Assembly (NCBI RefSeq): GCF_052065835.1
Contig: NZ_JBQHTG010000001.1
Coordinates: forward strand, 1-64,000
Reading direction: 5' to 3'
From: Laedolimicola sp934402125
GTDB lineage: Bacteria > Bacillota > Clostridia > Lachnospirales > Lachnospiraceae
DNA: 64,000 nt
Shown piece by piece: positions 33,469-40,808 of this stretch; position 1 is the first letter of the stretch; every line of letters begins with the position of its first letter. The translations under genes and the position numbers were made by a program. The notes beneath the pieces were generated by a model that did not search any database, was not told the origin of the DNA, and saw only the letters and a list, made by a program, of their open reading frames with translations.

Positions 33469-33528
33469 TTTTTCTCCTCCCTCTGTAAATTTTTTCCTGT
33501 TTTATTCTATTTTATCTCATTTGAATTT

Positions 33529-33534
33529 ATTATA
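33529..33534 (-). promoter_or_regulatory. -10 element of the deoR-rhaB operon
   Basis: A perfect TATAAT on the minus strand, about 60 bases before the regulator ATG. The -35 position reads TATAAA and lies between two operator-like repeats. Confidence 0.55.
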
Positions 33535-33538
33535 CCAT

Positions 33539-33577
33539 GTTTTTCTTGGTTTTTATAGTAGTTTTTCTTGGTTTTTA
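33539..33577. promoter_or_regulatory. Direct-repeat operator at the deoR-rhaB promoter
   Basis: Two exact 17-base copies of GTTTTTCTTGGTTTTTA occupy 33539-33555 and 33561-33577, a period of 22 bases or about two helical turns. They overlap the -35 region. DeoR-family regulators commonly bind direct repeats, so this is the likely autoregulatory operator. Confidence 0.65.
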
Positions 33578-33611
33578 GTTGAAAATATTACAAACTCAAC
33601 ATGATAGTTTT

Positions 33612-33650
33612 AAAAAAACCGATGGCAGAAAATCTGCACATCGGTTTTTT
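33612..33650 (-). terminator. Strong terminator after the phosphoribosyltransferase remnant
   Basis: Perfect 12-base arms AAAAAACCGATG and CATCGGTTTTTT, with the inner sequence continuing the helix (GCAGA/TCTGC), make it effective in either direction. It begins seven bases after the remnant's stop. Confidence 0.9.
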
Positions 33651-33657
33651 ATCTTCT

Positions 33658-33990
33658 TTAAAGTCTGCTGTAACCGAAGGTATTGACTATGGCATCTACC
33701 TTCTCCTGCTTCTGGCACAGGGGGCAGTCACGGAAGCTGTAGGTCTGATAATCCGGCATATCCTTCCGTGTAAAAATGGCGTTGACCGGAATGGAATGTG
33801 CCTTATCTACCGCGCTGAAAATCGCGTTGATGGCGCTGATTTTGCCGCCGTAATACTCGATACACTCGATACTCTGATTCAGGGTTTTTCCGGTGGTGGC
33901 TGTAGCCAGCAGCCTCGCTGCCGCCTGGGCTTCATTCTGGCGCGCCTTCAGTGTGGTCAGGTCAATGTAATAATTGATGTGGGAATGTTT
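33658..33990 (-). pseudogene. Remnant of an orotate phosphoribosyltransferase-like gene (start lost, internal deletion)
   Basis: The frame reads KHSHINYYIDLTTLKARQNE and AQAAARLL, then directly ATATTGKTLNQSIECIEYYGG, and ends RDCPLCQKQEKVDAIVNTF and GYSRL. The PRPP-binding motif (ATATTGKT) and the Cys-containing tail look like the PyrE-like proteins of Clostridia. Two defects show decay. An in-frame TGA stands immediately before the first Lys and no start codon follows. About 70 residues expected between ARLL and the PRPP motif are missing, a joint that falls in a Leu-Leu stretch common to both sides. The natural terminator remains in place. Confidence 0.75.
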
Positions 33991-34007
33991 TCACTATTTC
34001 CTGTTAC

Positions 34008-34046
34008 GCAAAATGCGACCGGGCTTTTGACGACCCGATCGCATTA
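34008..34046 (-). terminator. Terminator of the permease-nitrilase operon
   Basis: A stem with AATGCGA and TCGCATT outer arms and a CGGG/CCCG inner helix around a loop of about nine bases, followed on the minus strand by TTTTGCG. The other side is T-rich, so it may also work on the plus strand. Confidence 0.6.
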
Positions 34047-34056
34047 TTATTTTTTC

Positions 34057-34890
34057 TTAGTATAATTTTGACAGGAGCTCATAGGTTTCCGGACGACGAT
34101 CCCGTAAATACACTACTTCATTTTCACGATATCTCGCCACATCCTCCAAATCAAAGGTAGCTACCAGCAATGCCTCTTCATTTACCGGGGCCTCTGCCAC
34201 AAGTTTTCCTCTCGGATTATAAATTTTGTTATTTCCGAACATTTCTCCGGTCTTATCCTCGCCTTCCAGTCCAACGCGGTTAAGTCCGCCTACAAAACAG
34301 CCATTTTCCAGGGATCTGGTAGCAAAATAGATATCCCACATATCCTTATCCCTGATGGGGAAAGCACTGGGACAGAGAATCAGTTCTGCGCCCTTTAACG
34401 TAAGGATTCTGGAAACCTCCGGAAAACCTCCATCGTAGCAAATCATAAATCCGACTTTTCCAAAGTCCATGTCGAACACCGGATACTCGCTTCCCGCACG
34501 GAACCAGAAGCGCTCTCCTGCCCAGAGATGTGTTTTATTGTAGGTTCCCATCAGGGAGCCGTCTTTACTGATTACAATCATTCCATTGTACAGAACTCCC
34601 GGCATGTCACTTTTCAACACAATAGGAGCCGCAATATACATTCCATATTCTTTTGCCTTGGCACTCAGAAGCTGGAAGGTTTCTCCTTCCGGTTCTTCAG
34701 CCATATCCAGATACTTTTCTCCTATCAGCTCCGGGCTATAGCCTGTGGAACACAACTCCGGGAAACAGATCAAATCTACTTTTTTCTCCGCTGCCTCTTT
34801 CACATAGTCCAGCATCTTCTCCAGATTCGCCTTTTTATTCATCAGCTCACAGTCCATCTGGACAAGTCCCACTGTTACATTTCTACTCAT
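34057..34890 (-). CDS. Carbon-nitrogen hydrolase (nitrilase superfamily)
   Basis: 277 residues. The Glu-Lys-Cys triad is visible: Glu in CFPELCSTGYSPE, Lys in YNKTHLW and Cys in GFMICYDGGFPEVSR. It hydrolyses an amide or carbamoyl substrate; N-carbamoyl amine/amino acid hydrolases and omega-amidases share this pattern. The start overlaps the permease stop by four bases (ATGA), so transport and hydrolysis are coupled. The exact substrate is unknown. Confidence 0.88.
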   Translation of the reverse strand: MSRNVTVGLVQMDCELMNKKANLEKMLDYVKEAAEKKVDLICFPELCSTGYSPELIGEKYLDMAEEPEGETFQLLSAKAKEYGMYIAAPIVLKSDMPGVLYNGMIVISKDGSLMGTYNKTHLWAGERFWFRAGSEYPVFDMDFGKVGFMICYDGGFPEVSRILTLKGAELILCPSAFPIRDKDMWDIYFATRSLENGCFVGGLNRVGLEGEDKTGEMFGNNKIYNPRGKLVAEAPVNEEALLVATFDLEDVARYRENEVVYLRDRRPETYELLSKLY

Positions 34891-36236
34891 GCTTTTCCCT
34901 TTCCGATCTTGCCGATCAATACCACTACCACTACAGAAACAAACATTGCCACAAGCGCCGTCGGAACCACATTGGACAGCTTCACCATAAAGGGTACGCC
35001 GAAGCCAACCGGAGCCTCATTCATACAGAGACCAACCAGGCAGCCGGCAATTGCGCCAATTCCTGTATCAACCTTGAAATCCGGAATCTCGTTCATTTTC
35101 TCATAACTGTACTTATCCGCATTCTTCAGGATATAAAAGTCAGCCAGCATAGCGCCTGAAATCGGCGGAATCAATACGCAGAGCAGATTCAGGAAGGGAA
35201 CCAGCCAGTCAATCATTCCCAGAGCTCCCAGAATGGTTGCGAAGATACCGCAGAGAGCTGTAACAATCCAACGGGGCAGCTTCAGAAGGCCATGAAACGT
35301 ATTGGTCAGACCAAGAGTTGACTGATACAGGTTATTATCGTTGGTTGTCCATGTGGCAATGATAATGATAAGCGCCGCAACATAGCCAAAGCCAAGAATG
35401 TTAATCATAATGTCTGTAATATCATTGGTCTGAAACGCACAGGCAAAGATTGCGCCACAGATAACAACAACCGGATATCCCAACGTAAATCCCAGTGTCA
35501 CACCAATGCTTGAATCCTTCACTGTTTTGGAATATCTGGTAAAGTCCTGTACAATCGATACACCTACGATGAAGCTGCCGACCATCAGCGAAACAGCCGT
35601 AGCGAAGGACATCTTGGTTGTCGGAGCAGCACTCAGAATCTCTCCTGCCGGAACCATTACAAAGGTCTTGACCACACCGAACAGAATCAGTGCAAACAGA
35701 AGAGGAACACCTATCTGGGAAAGCATTTTAATTCCTTTGTATCCGACAATCGCGGTAATCATCATCAGGATTCCGCCTACGATAATGCAGAACGTGGTAT
35801 TTACTTCCACTCCTGCCGCTAATCTGAACACACTGGAAATGCTGCTTCCGAAAAAAGTACACTGATAACCAAACCATCCCATATTACACAGTGCAACAAT
35901 AATTCCGAATACCATTGCGCCATATTTTCCAAAGGTGAAACGGGAAGAGACCGTAGAAGAAAGACCGCTCTTTATTCCGATAGCTCCGCAAAGCGCTCCA
36001 ATAATAGTCAGAATCACACCACCAATTAATACAGCTGCCACCGTAGGCCAGAAGCCCAGACCCAGAGCAATCTGTCCGCCCAGTGTAAACGCCGTCAGGC
36101 AGAAACCAACGCCCAGCCACACAAACACCTGTGATTTCCACGTATTTTTCTTGTCATCAGGAACCGGACTAAATTCATAGTCGTTGAAAACTTCCGTGGA
36201 TTCTGCTGTACCTAACACATTTTTGTCATTCGTCAT
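34887..36236 (-). CDS. NCS1-family purine/cytosine permease
   Basis: 449 residues with about twelve membrane helices, the usual NCS1 length. The N terminus FSPVPDDKKNTWKSQVFVWLG and the following GGQIALGLGFWP match CodB/cytosine-purine permease proteins; VGVSIVQDFTRYSK is a characteristic central motif. Substrate class is likely nucleobase, hydantoin or a related ureide. It is the first gene of a two-gene operon with the hydrolase. Confidence 0.9.
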   Translation of the reverse strand: MTNDKNVLGTAESTEVFNDYEFSPVPDDKKNTWKSQVFVWLGVGFCLTAFTLGGQIALGLGFWPTVAAVLIGGVILTIIGALCGAIGIKSGLSSTVSSRFTFGKYGAMVFGIIVALCNMGWFGYQCTFFGSSISSVFRLAAGVEVNTTFCIIVGGILMMITAIVGYKGIKMLSQIGVPLLFALILFGVVKTFVMVPAGEILSAAPTTKMSFATAVSLMVGSFIVGVSIVQDFTRYSKTVKDSSIGVTLGFTLGYPVVVICGAIFACAFQTNDITDIMINILGFGYVAALIIIIATWTTNDNNLYQSTLGLTNTFHGLLKLPRWIVTALCGIFATILGALGMIDWLVPFLNLLCVLIPPISGAMLADFYILKNADKYSYEKMNEIPDFKVDTGIGAIAGCLVGLCMNEAPVGFGVPFMVKLSNVVPTALVAMFVSVVVVVLIGKIGKGKA

Positions 36237-36263
36237 TACTGTACCTCCTGTTATGTCTCATTT

Positions 36264-36291
36264 ATTTCGAAATATATTCAAGATTTCGAAA
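36264..36291. promoter_or_regulatory. Paired TTTCGAAA boxes in the permease leader
   Basis: ATTTCGAAAT (36264-36273) and ATTTCGAAA (36283-36291) recur with a period of 19 bases. Each is self-complementary around TTCGAA. They lie between the promoter and the ATG, a repressor-like position. Confidence 0.5.
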
Positions 36292-36315
36292 AGAGCATTC
36301 AACTCTTGCCCCCTT

Positions 36316-36344
36316 AATATAGCACTGCAGTCTTTTCATGTCAA
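36316..36344 (-). promoter_or_regulatory. Promoter of the NCS1 permease operon
   Basis: On the minus strand TTGACA (36339-36344) and TATATT (36316-36321) are separated by 17 bases. Confidence 0.8.
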
Positions 36345-36426
36345 TGCTCCCCACGCACCCAAAAGTTCTTGTTTTTTTGTGCACTATGCATATTGTTTGT
36401 TGTTTAGAAACGATAATCTATACATT

Positions 36427-36454
36427 TTGACAGAGCTTATTCATTTTATAAAAT
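36427..36454 (+). promoter_or_regulatory. Plus-strand promoter of a candidate small RNA
   Basis: TTGACA (36427-36432) and TAAAAT (36449-36454) are separated by 16 bases. No ORF follows; a terminator-like hairpin with a T-tract comes about 60 bases later. Confidence 0.5.
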
Positions 36455-36460
36455 TCTTTA

Positions 36461-36537
36461 ATCGTCATTTTCACAAAATAGGTTTCACCTATTCACAACC
36501 TCTCCCCTTCATTCCTGAGAGGTGGTGTTTTCTTTTG
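36461..36537 (+). ncRNA. Candidate small RNA of about 77 nucleotides
   Basis: The segment lies between a plus-strand promoter and an intrinsic terminator. It has two hairpins: AATAGGT/ACCTATT with a three-base loop, and CACAACCTCTC/GAGAGGTGGTG (one mismatch), the latter followed by TTTTCTTTT. The first arm of the second hairpin is continuous with CCTCTCCCC, complementary to Shine-Dalgarno-like GGAG sequences. No known RNA family is recognised. It could instead be a fortuitous promoter and a terminator for unseen transcription. Confidence 0.4.
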
Positions 36538-36543
36538 TGTCTG

Positions 36544-36591
36544 TAATAAAAAATCCGGCAGAAATACGGTTTCCCGTATCTCTGCCGGATT
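36544..36591 (-). terminator. Terminator of pyruvate:ferredoxin oxidoreductase
   Basis: A nearly perfect palindrome of about 41 bases, with AATCCGGCAGA and TCTGCCGGATT outer arms and ATACGG/CCGTAT inside, followed on the minus strand by TTTTTATTA. Confidence 0.92.
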
Positions 36592-36633
36592 CTTATTTAT
36601 CCCGTTATGCTTTTTGGCATGTCGACGAAAGGA

Positions 36634-39600
36634 TTACTCCTCTGTCTTCTTCGGAGCGTACAGCTCGCCCAGGCTCTTCAGATACTCGTATCTTGCCTTA
36701 GCGTTCTCCTCAGCCTCAGCGAACAGCTTCTCTGCTCTCTCCGGGTTAGCACGCATCAGGGAGTTGTAACGAACCTCTCCGTTCAGGAACTCCTTGTAGT
36801 CGCCTGTCGGCTCCTTGCTGTCCAGAGTGAACGCGCTCTTGCCCTCAGCCGGAGCTGCCGGGTTGAAGCGGAAGCAGTGCCAGTAACCAGCCTTAACAGC
36901 CAGCTCTTCCTCTGTCTGAGCCTTGCTCATGCCCTTCTTGATACCATGGTTGATACACGGAGCGTAAGCGATGATCAGGGACGGTCCCGGATATGCCTCT
37001 GCCTCTGCGATTGCCTTTACACACTGGTTGTAATCAGCACCCATAGCGATAGAAGCAACATATACATAGCCGTAGCTCATAGCGATGGAAGCCATATCTT
37101 TCTTCTTAACATCCTTACCGCCTGCTGCGAACTGTGCGATAGCACCGGTCTGAGTAGACTTGGATGCCTGTCCGCCTGTATTGGAGTAAACCTCGGTATC
37201 GAATACCATGATGTTGATATCCTTGCCGCTTGCAAGTACATGGTCAACACCGCCGAAGCCGATATCGTATGCCCAGCCGTCACCACCGAAGATCCACTGA
37301 GACTTCTTAGCCAGGAAGTCCTTATCCTTCAGGATCTCCTGAGCTGCGTCACATCCGCATGCCTCCAGAGCAGCTACCAGCTTGTCTGTAGCAGTTCCGT
37401 TGGTTGCGCCTACGCCGTAGGTATCCAGCCACTCCTGAGCAGCAGCCTTCACGTCATCGTTTGCTGTCTCCATGAGAGCCTCAACCTTAGCCTTCAGTCC
37501 GCCTCTGACAGCGTTCTGAGCCAGGCTCATACCATAACCGAACTCAGCAGCATCCTCGAACAGAGAGTTGGACCATGCAGGACCCTGACCCTTCTGGTTT
37601 ACGGTGTACGGTGTGGACGGTGAGGAGTTACCCCAGATAGAGGAGCATCCTGTTGCGTTTGCGATGTACATTCTGTCGCCGAACAGCTGTGTGATCAGCT
37701 TTGCGTACGGAGTCTCGCCGCAGCCTGCGCATGCGCCTGAGAACTCGAGCAGCGGAGTCTTGAACTGGCTTCCCTTTACAGTAGCCTCTTTAAACTTCGC
37801 GATAACATCTGTCTTCTCCGGCAGAGTAACTGCGTAATCAAAGTTCTTCTGCTCTGCAGCATTTGCCTCCATGTTCTCCATTGCAAGTGCCTTAGCACCC
37901 TTCTTGCCCGGGCAGACATTTACACAGGAACCGCAGCCTGTACAGTCAAGTGCGGATACTACCATAGAGAACTTGTAATCTGCCATACCGGTCATCGGAA
38001 CCATCTTCATTCCTTCCGGAGCAGCAGCTGCCTCAGCCTCTGTCAGGGCTACCGGACGGATAACTGCATGCGGGCAGACATAGGAACAACGGTTACACTG
38101 GATACAGTTCTCCGCATTCCATACCGGGATATCTACTGCGATACCACGCTTCTCGTAAGCAGAGGAACCGCTCGGGGTTGTACCGTCTACGTAATCCTTG
38201 AATGCGGATACCGGAAGAGAGTTACCCTCCTGTGCGTTAACCTTTGCCTGAATATCATTTACAAAGTTTACAACGTCGCCACGGCCGTTCTCTGCATGTG
38301 TGAAGTCCAGTCCCTCGTCAGCTGCGTTCTTCCAGCTCTCCGGAACGGTAATCTCAACAACCTGCTTAGCGCCTGCGTCGATAGCGTCGTAGTTCATCTG
38401 AACGATGGCGTCACCCTTTCTGCCATAGGTAGCCTTTGCAGCAGCCTTCATCAGCTCGATAGCCTGCTCCTCCGGAATGATGTTCGCCAGCTTGAAGAAT
38501 GCAGACTGCAGAACGGTGTTGATACGTCCGCCCAGTCCGATCTCCTTACCAATCTTGATACCGTCGATCACATAGAACTTGATGTTGTGGTTAGCGATGA
38601 AGCTCTTAACCTGTCCCGGCAGATGCTTCTCGATGCCTTCCATATCCCACGGGCAGTTCAGCAGGAAGGTACCGCCGTCTACCAGCTCCTGTACCATGTT
38701 GTACTTACGTACATAGGACGGGTTATGGCATGCTACGAAGTTTGCCTTGTGAATCAGGTAGGTAGACTTAATCGGGCTCTTACCGAAACGGAGGTGAGAC
38801 ATAGTAACACCGCCGGACTTCTTGGAGTCATAATCGAAGTAAGCCTGTGCGTACATATCTGTATTGTCGCCGATGATCTTGATGGAGTTCTTGTTAGCGC
38901 CTACGGTACCGTCTGCGCCCAGTCCCCAGAACTTGCAGTTGATGGTTCCTGCCGGAGTCGTTACCAGCGGAGCGCCTGTCTCAAGAGAAAGTCCGGTAAC
39001 ATCATCTACAATACCGATGGTGAACTTCTGCTTGCTATCATTCTTGTATACAGCAACAATCTGTGCCGGTGTGGTATCCTTGGATCCCAGTCCGTAACGG
39101 CCTGTGAATACCGGTGTATCGTTGAACTTGGTTCCCTTCAGAGCTGCTACTACATCCAGGTACAGCGGCTCGCCAAGAGCTCCCGGCTCCTTGGTTCTGT
39201 CAAGAACGGTAATCTTCTTTACGCTCTCCGGAATAGCTGCTACCAGTGCCTCTGCGCTGAACGGACGGTACAGACGTACCTTTACAACGCCGACCTTCTC
39301 GCCTGCTGCTACCAGATAGTCGATGGTCTCTTCGATGGTATCGCATACAGAACCCATAGCTACGATAACGTGCTCTGCGTCTGCTGCTCCGTAGTAGTTG
39401 AACAGCTTGTAGTCTGTTCCGATCTTCTCATTTACTTTATCCATGTACTCCTGCACGATAGCCGGCATAGCATCGTAGTAGGGGTTACATGCCTCTCTTG
39501 CCTGGAAGAAGATATCCGGGTTCTGTGCAGAACCTCTCTGGCAGGGATGGTTCGGGTTCAGGGCATTCTTTCTGAACGCGTCGATGGCATCCATGTCAAC

Positions 39601-40182
39601 CATATCCTTCAGATCCTCGTAATCCCATGTCTCGATCTTCTGGATCTCATGAGATGTACGGAAACCGTCGAAGAAGTTGATGAACGGAATCTTACCCTTG
39701 ATAGCTGCGCAGTGTGCAACCGGAGTCAGGTCCATAACTTCCTGTACGCTGGACTCGCAAAGCATTGCAACACCGGTCTGACGACAGGCATATACGTCGG
39801 AATGATCTCCGAAGATAGACAGTGCGTGGCTTGCAAGCGCACGTGCGGATACGTTGAATACGCCCGGAAGCTGCTCGCCTGCTACTTTATAAAGGTTCGG
39901 GATCATCAGAAGAAGTCCCTGGGATGCTGTGAAGGTAGTGGTCAGAGCACCTGCTGCCAGAGATCCGTGAACAGCGCCTGCTGCTCCAGCCTCAGACTGC
40001 ATCTCGGTAACCTGTACGGTCTGTCCGAAGATGTTGGTTCTTCCCTGTGTAGCCCACTCGTCGGTAGCTTCTGCCATAACAGATGACGGTGTAATCGGAT
40101 AGATAGCTGCAACATCAGAATATGCATAAGATACATGAGCTGCTGCATGGTTTCCATCCATGGTCTTCATTTTTCTAGCCAT
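36634..40182 (-). CDS. nifJ: Pyruvate:ferredoxin (flavodoxin) oxidoreductase
   Basis: 1182 residues, the single-chain homodimeric form. The N-terminal pyrimidine domain starts KTMDGNHAAAHVSYAYSDVA. The ferredoxin domain has CIQCNRCSYVCP and CTGCGSCVNVCPG near 690-760. A further [4Fe-4S] region GACAGCGETPY and the thiamine-binding GDGWAYDIGFGG complete the enzyme. It makes acetyl-CoA, CO2 and reduced ferredoxin from pyruvate. It is monocistronic with its own promoter and terminator. Confidence 0.97.
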   Translation of the reverse strand: MARKMKTMDGNHAAAHVSYAYSDVAAIYPITPSSVMAEATDEWATQGRTNIFGQTVQVTEMQSEAGAAGAVHGSLAAGALTTTFTASQGLLLMIPNLYKVAGEQLPGVFNVSARALASHALSIFGDHSDVYACRQTGVAMLCESSVQEVMDLTPVAHCAAIKGKIPFINFFDGFRTSHEIQKIETWDYEDLKDMVDMDAIDAFRKNALNPNHPCQRGSAQNPDIFFQAREACNPYYDAMPAIVQEYMDKVNEKIGTDYKLFNYYGAADAEHVIVAMGSVCDTIEETIDYLVAAGEKVGVVKVRLYRPFSAEALVAAIPESVKKITVLDRTKEPGALGEPLYLDVVAALKGTKFNDTPVFTGRYGLGSKDTTPAQIVAVYKNDSKQKFTIGIVDDVTGLSLETGAPLVTTPAGTINCKFWGLGADGTVGANKNSIKIIGDNTDMYAQAYFDYDSKKSGGVTMSHLRFGKSPIKSTYLIHKANFVACHNPSYVRKYNMVQELVDGGTFLLNCPWDMEGIEKHLPGQVKSFIANHNIKFYVIDGIKIGKEIGLGGRINTVLQSAFFKLANIIPEEQAIELMKAAAKATYGRKGDAIVQMNYDAIDAGAKQVVEITVPESWKNAADEGLDFTHAENGRGDVVNFVNDIQAKVNAQEGNSLPVSAFKDYVDGTTPSGSSAYEKRGIAVDIPVWNAENCIQCNRCSYVCPHAVIRPVALTEAEAAAAPEGMKMVPMTGMADYKFSMVVSALDCTGCGSCVNVCPGKKGAKALAMENMEANAAEQKNFDYAVTLPEKTDVIAKFKEATVKGSQFKTPLLEFSGACAGCGETPYAKLITQLFGDRMYIANATGCSSIWGNSSPSTPYTVNQKGQGPAWSNSLFEDAAEFGYGMSLAQNAVRGGLKAKVEALMETANDDVKAAAQEWLDTYGVGATNGTATDKLVAALEACGCDAAQEILKDKDFLAKKSQWIFGGDGWAYDIGFGGVDHVLASGKDINIMVFDTEVYSNTGGQASKSTQTGAIAQFAAGGKDVKKKDMASIAMSYGYVYVASIAMGADYNQCVKAIAEAEAYPGPSLIIAYAPCINHGIKKGMSKAQTEEELAVKAGYWHCFRFNPAAPAEGKSAFTLDSKEPTGDYKEFLNGEVRYNSLMRANPERAEKLFAEAEENAKARYEYLKSLGELYAPKKTEE

Positions 40183-40245
40183 TGATATTTCCTCCTTATT
40201 TTTTCAGCCCTGGCAAGGCATTTTTGATATCTTCATACATAGTTG

Positions 40246-40274
40246 ATTGTAACATATCGGCTCCGGATTGTCTA
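40246..40274 (-). promoter_or_regulatory. Promoter of pyruvate:ferredoxin oxidoreductase
   Basis: On the minus strand TAGACA (40269-40274) and TACAAT (40246-40251) are separated by 17 bases. The start is about 60 bases before the ATG, which has AAGGAGG. Confidence 0.65.
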
Positions 40275-40410
40275 TTTGAATGTTGTATTTTTTGATGTAC
40301 ATTTGCGGTTTCTGTGTATTTTTGTTGTACAATGTCACGGGACTTTTAAAAAGCTGTATGCCCTTTCTTCTGACTCTTTCTGTTTCTTTTATTTTTTCCA
40401 ATATTTTCCT

Positions 40411-40447
40411 TGATTTGTATTGATTTGTATGTTATTGTGACAATAAC
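40411..40447. promoter_or_regulatory. Tandem 10-mer and 17-bp palindrome upstream of the small plus-strand ORF
   Basis: TGATTTGTAT occurs twice in tandem (about 40411-40430) and is followed directly by a perfect palindrome, GTTATTG-TGA-CAATAAC (40431-40447). It lies between the divergent pyruvate:ferredoxin oxidoreductase promoter and the small ORF, and looks like an operator. Confidence 0.5.
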
Positions 40448-40508
40448 ACGCAGCATACAAAGTCTGAAATGAATGCTGTACATCATCAATGGAAGGAGGA
40501 ATTCCGGA

Positions 40509-40730
40509 ATGACAGAGGACTATTACTCCCTCATCTATGATAAGGCGCATTCCTACGGAATTGCAGAGGGGAAGGCGGAATGTATTCTGGAAACCCTGTC
40601 AGATTACGGACAGGTGCCCCTGCGCATCCGGGAGCAGATTCTTGGGCAGCAAAACGCCCTGCAACTGAACCGCTGGTTTTCCCTGGCCCGGCAGGTCCGG
40701 TCCGTAGACGCCTTTATCAACCGGATGTAA
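40509..40730 (+). CDS. Small protein resembling the C-terminal tail of Rpn/PD-(D/E)XK family proteins
   Basis: 73 residues starting MTEDYYSLIYDKAHSYG. AAGGAGG is nine bases upstream of the ATG, so translation is plausible. The segment IAEGKAECILETLSDYG followed by VPLRIREQI and a helical tail resembles the region after the nuclease domain in Rpn/YhgA-like transposase-related proteins. No nuclease motif is present. It may be a stand-alone regulator or a decayed fragment. It is one of the few plus-strand genes and ends at a bidirectional terminator. Confidence 0.6.
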   Translation: MTEDYYSLIYDKAHSYGIAEGKAECILETLSDYGQVPLRIREQILGQQNALQLNRWFSLARQVRSVDAFINRM

Positions 40731-40753
40731 GTGAATTCAACTGTGCGTAAGCG

Positions 40754-40795
40754 CAAAAAATGGGGCCGCATTCTTTTGCAGCCCCGTTTTTGCGC
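40754..40795. terminator. Bidirectional terminator between the small ORF and dnaJ
   Basis: A GC-rich stem (GGGGC-GC/GC-GCCCC with one bulge) is flanked by A-rich sequence on one side and TTTTTG on the other. It can end transcripts from both converging genes. Confidence 0.85.
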
Positions 40796-40808
40796 AGCGG
40801 ACCGTACC

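Noticed and set aside
33601..34065. A 154-codon plus-strand frame between the DeoR gene and the hydrolase
   Set aside because: It runs through two terminator hairpins. The minus strand instead gives recognisable phosphoribosyltransferase sequence, so the plus frame is a shadow of a pseudogene.
38068..40086. A 672-codon open frame on the plus strand opposite pyruvate:ferredoxin oxidoreductase
   Set aside because: Cys/Ser/Leu-rich low-complexity translation with no motifs, fully antisense to nifJ.
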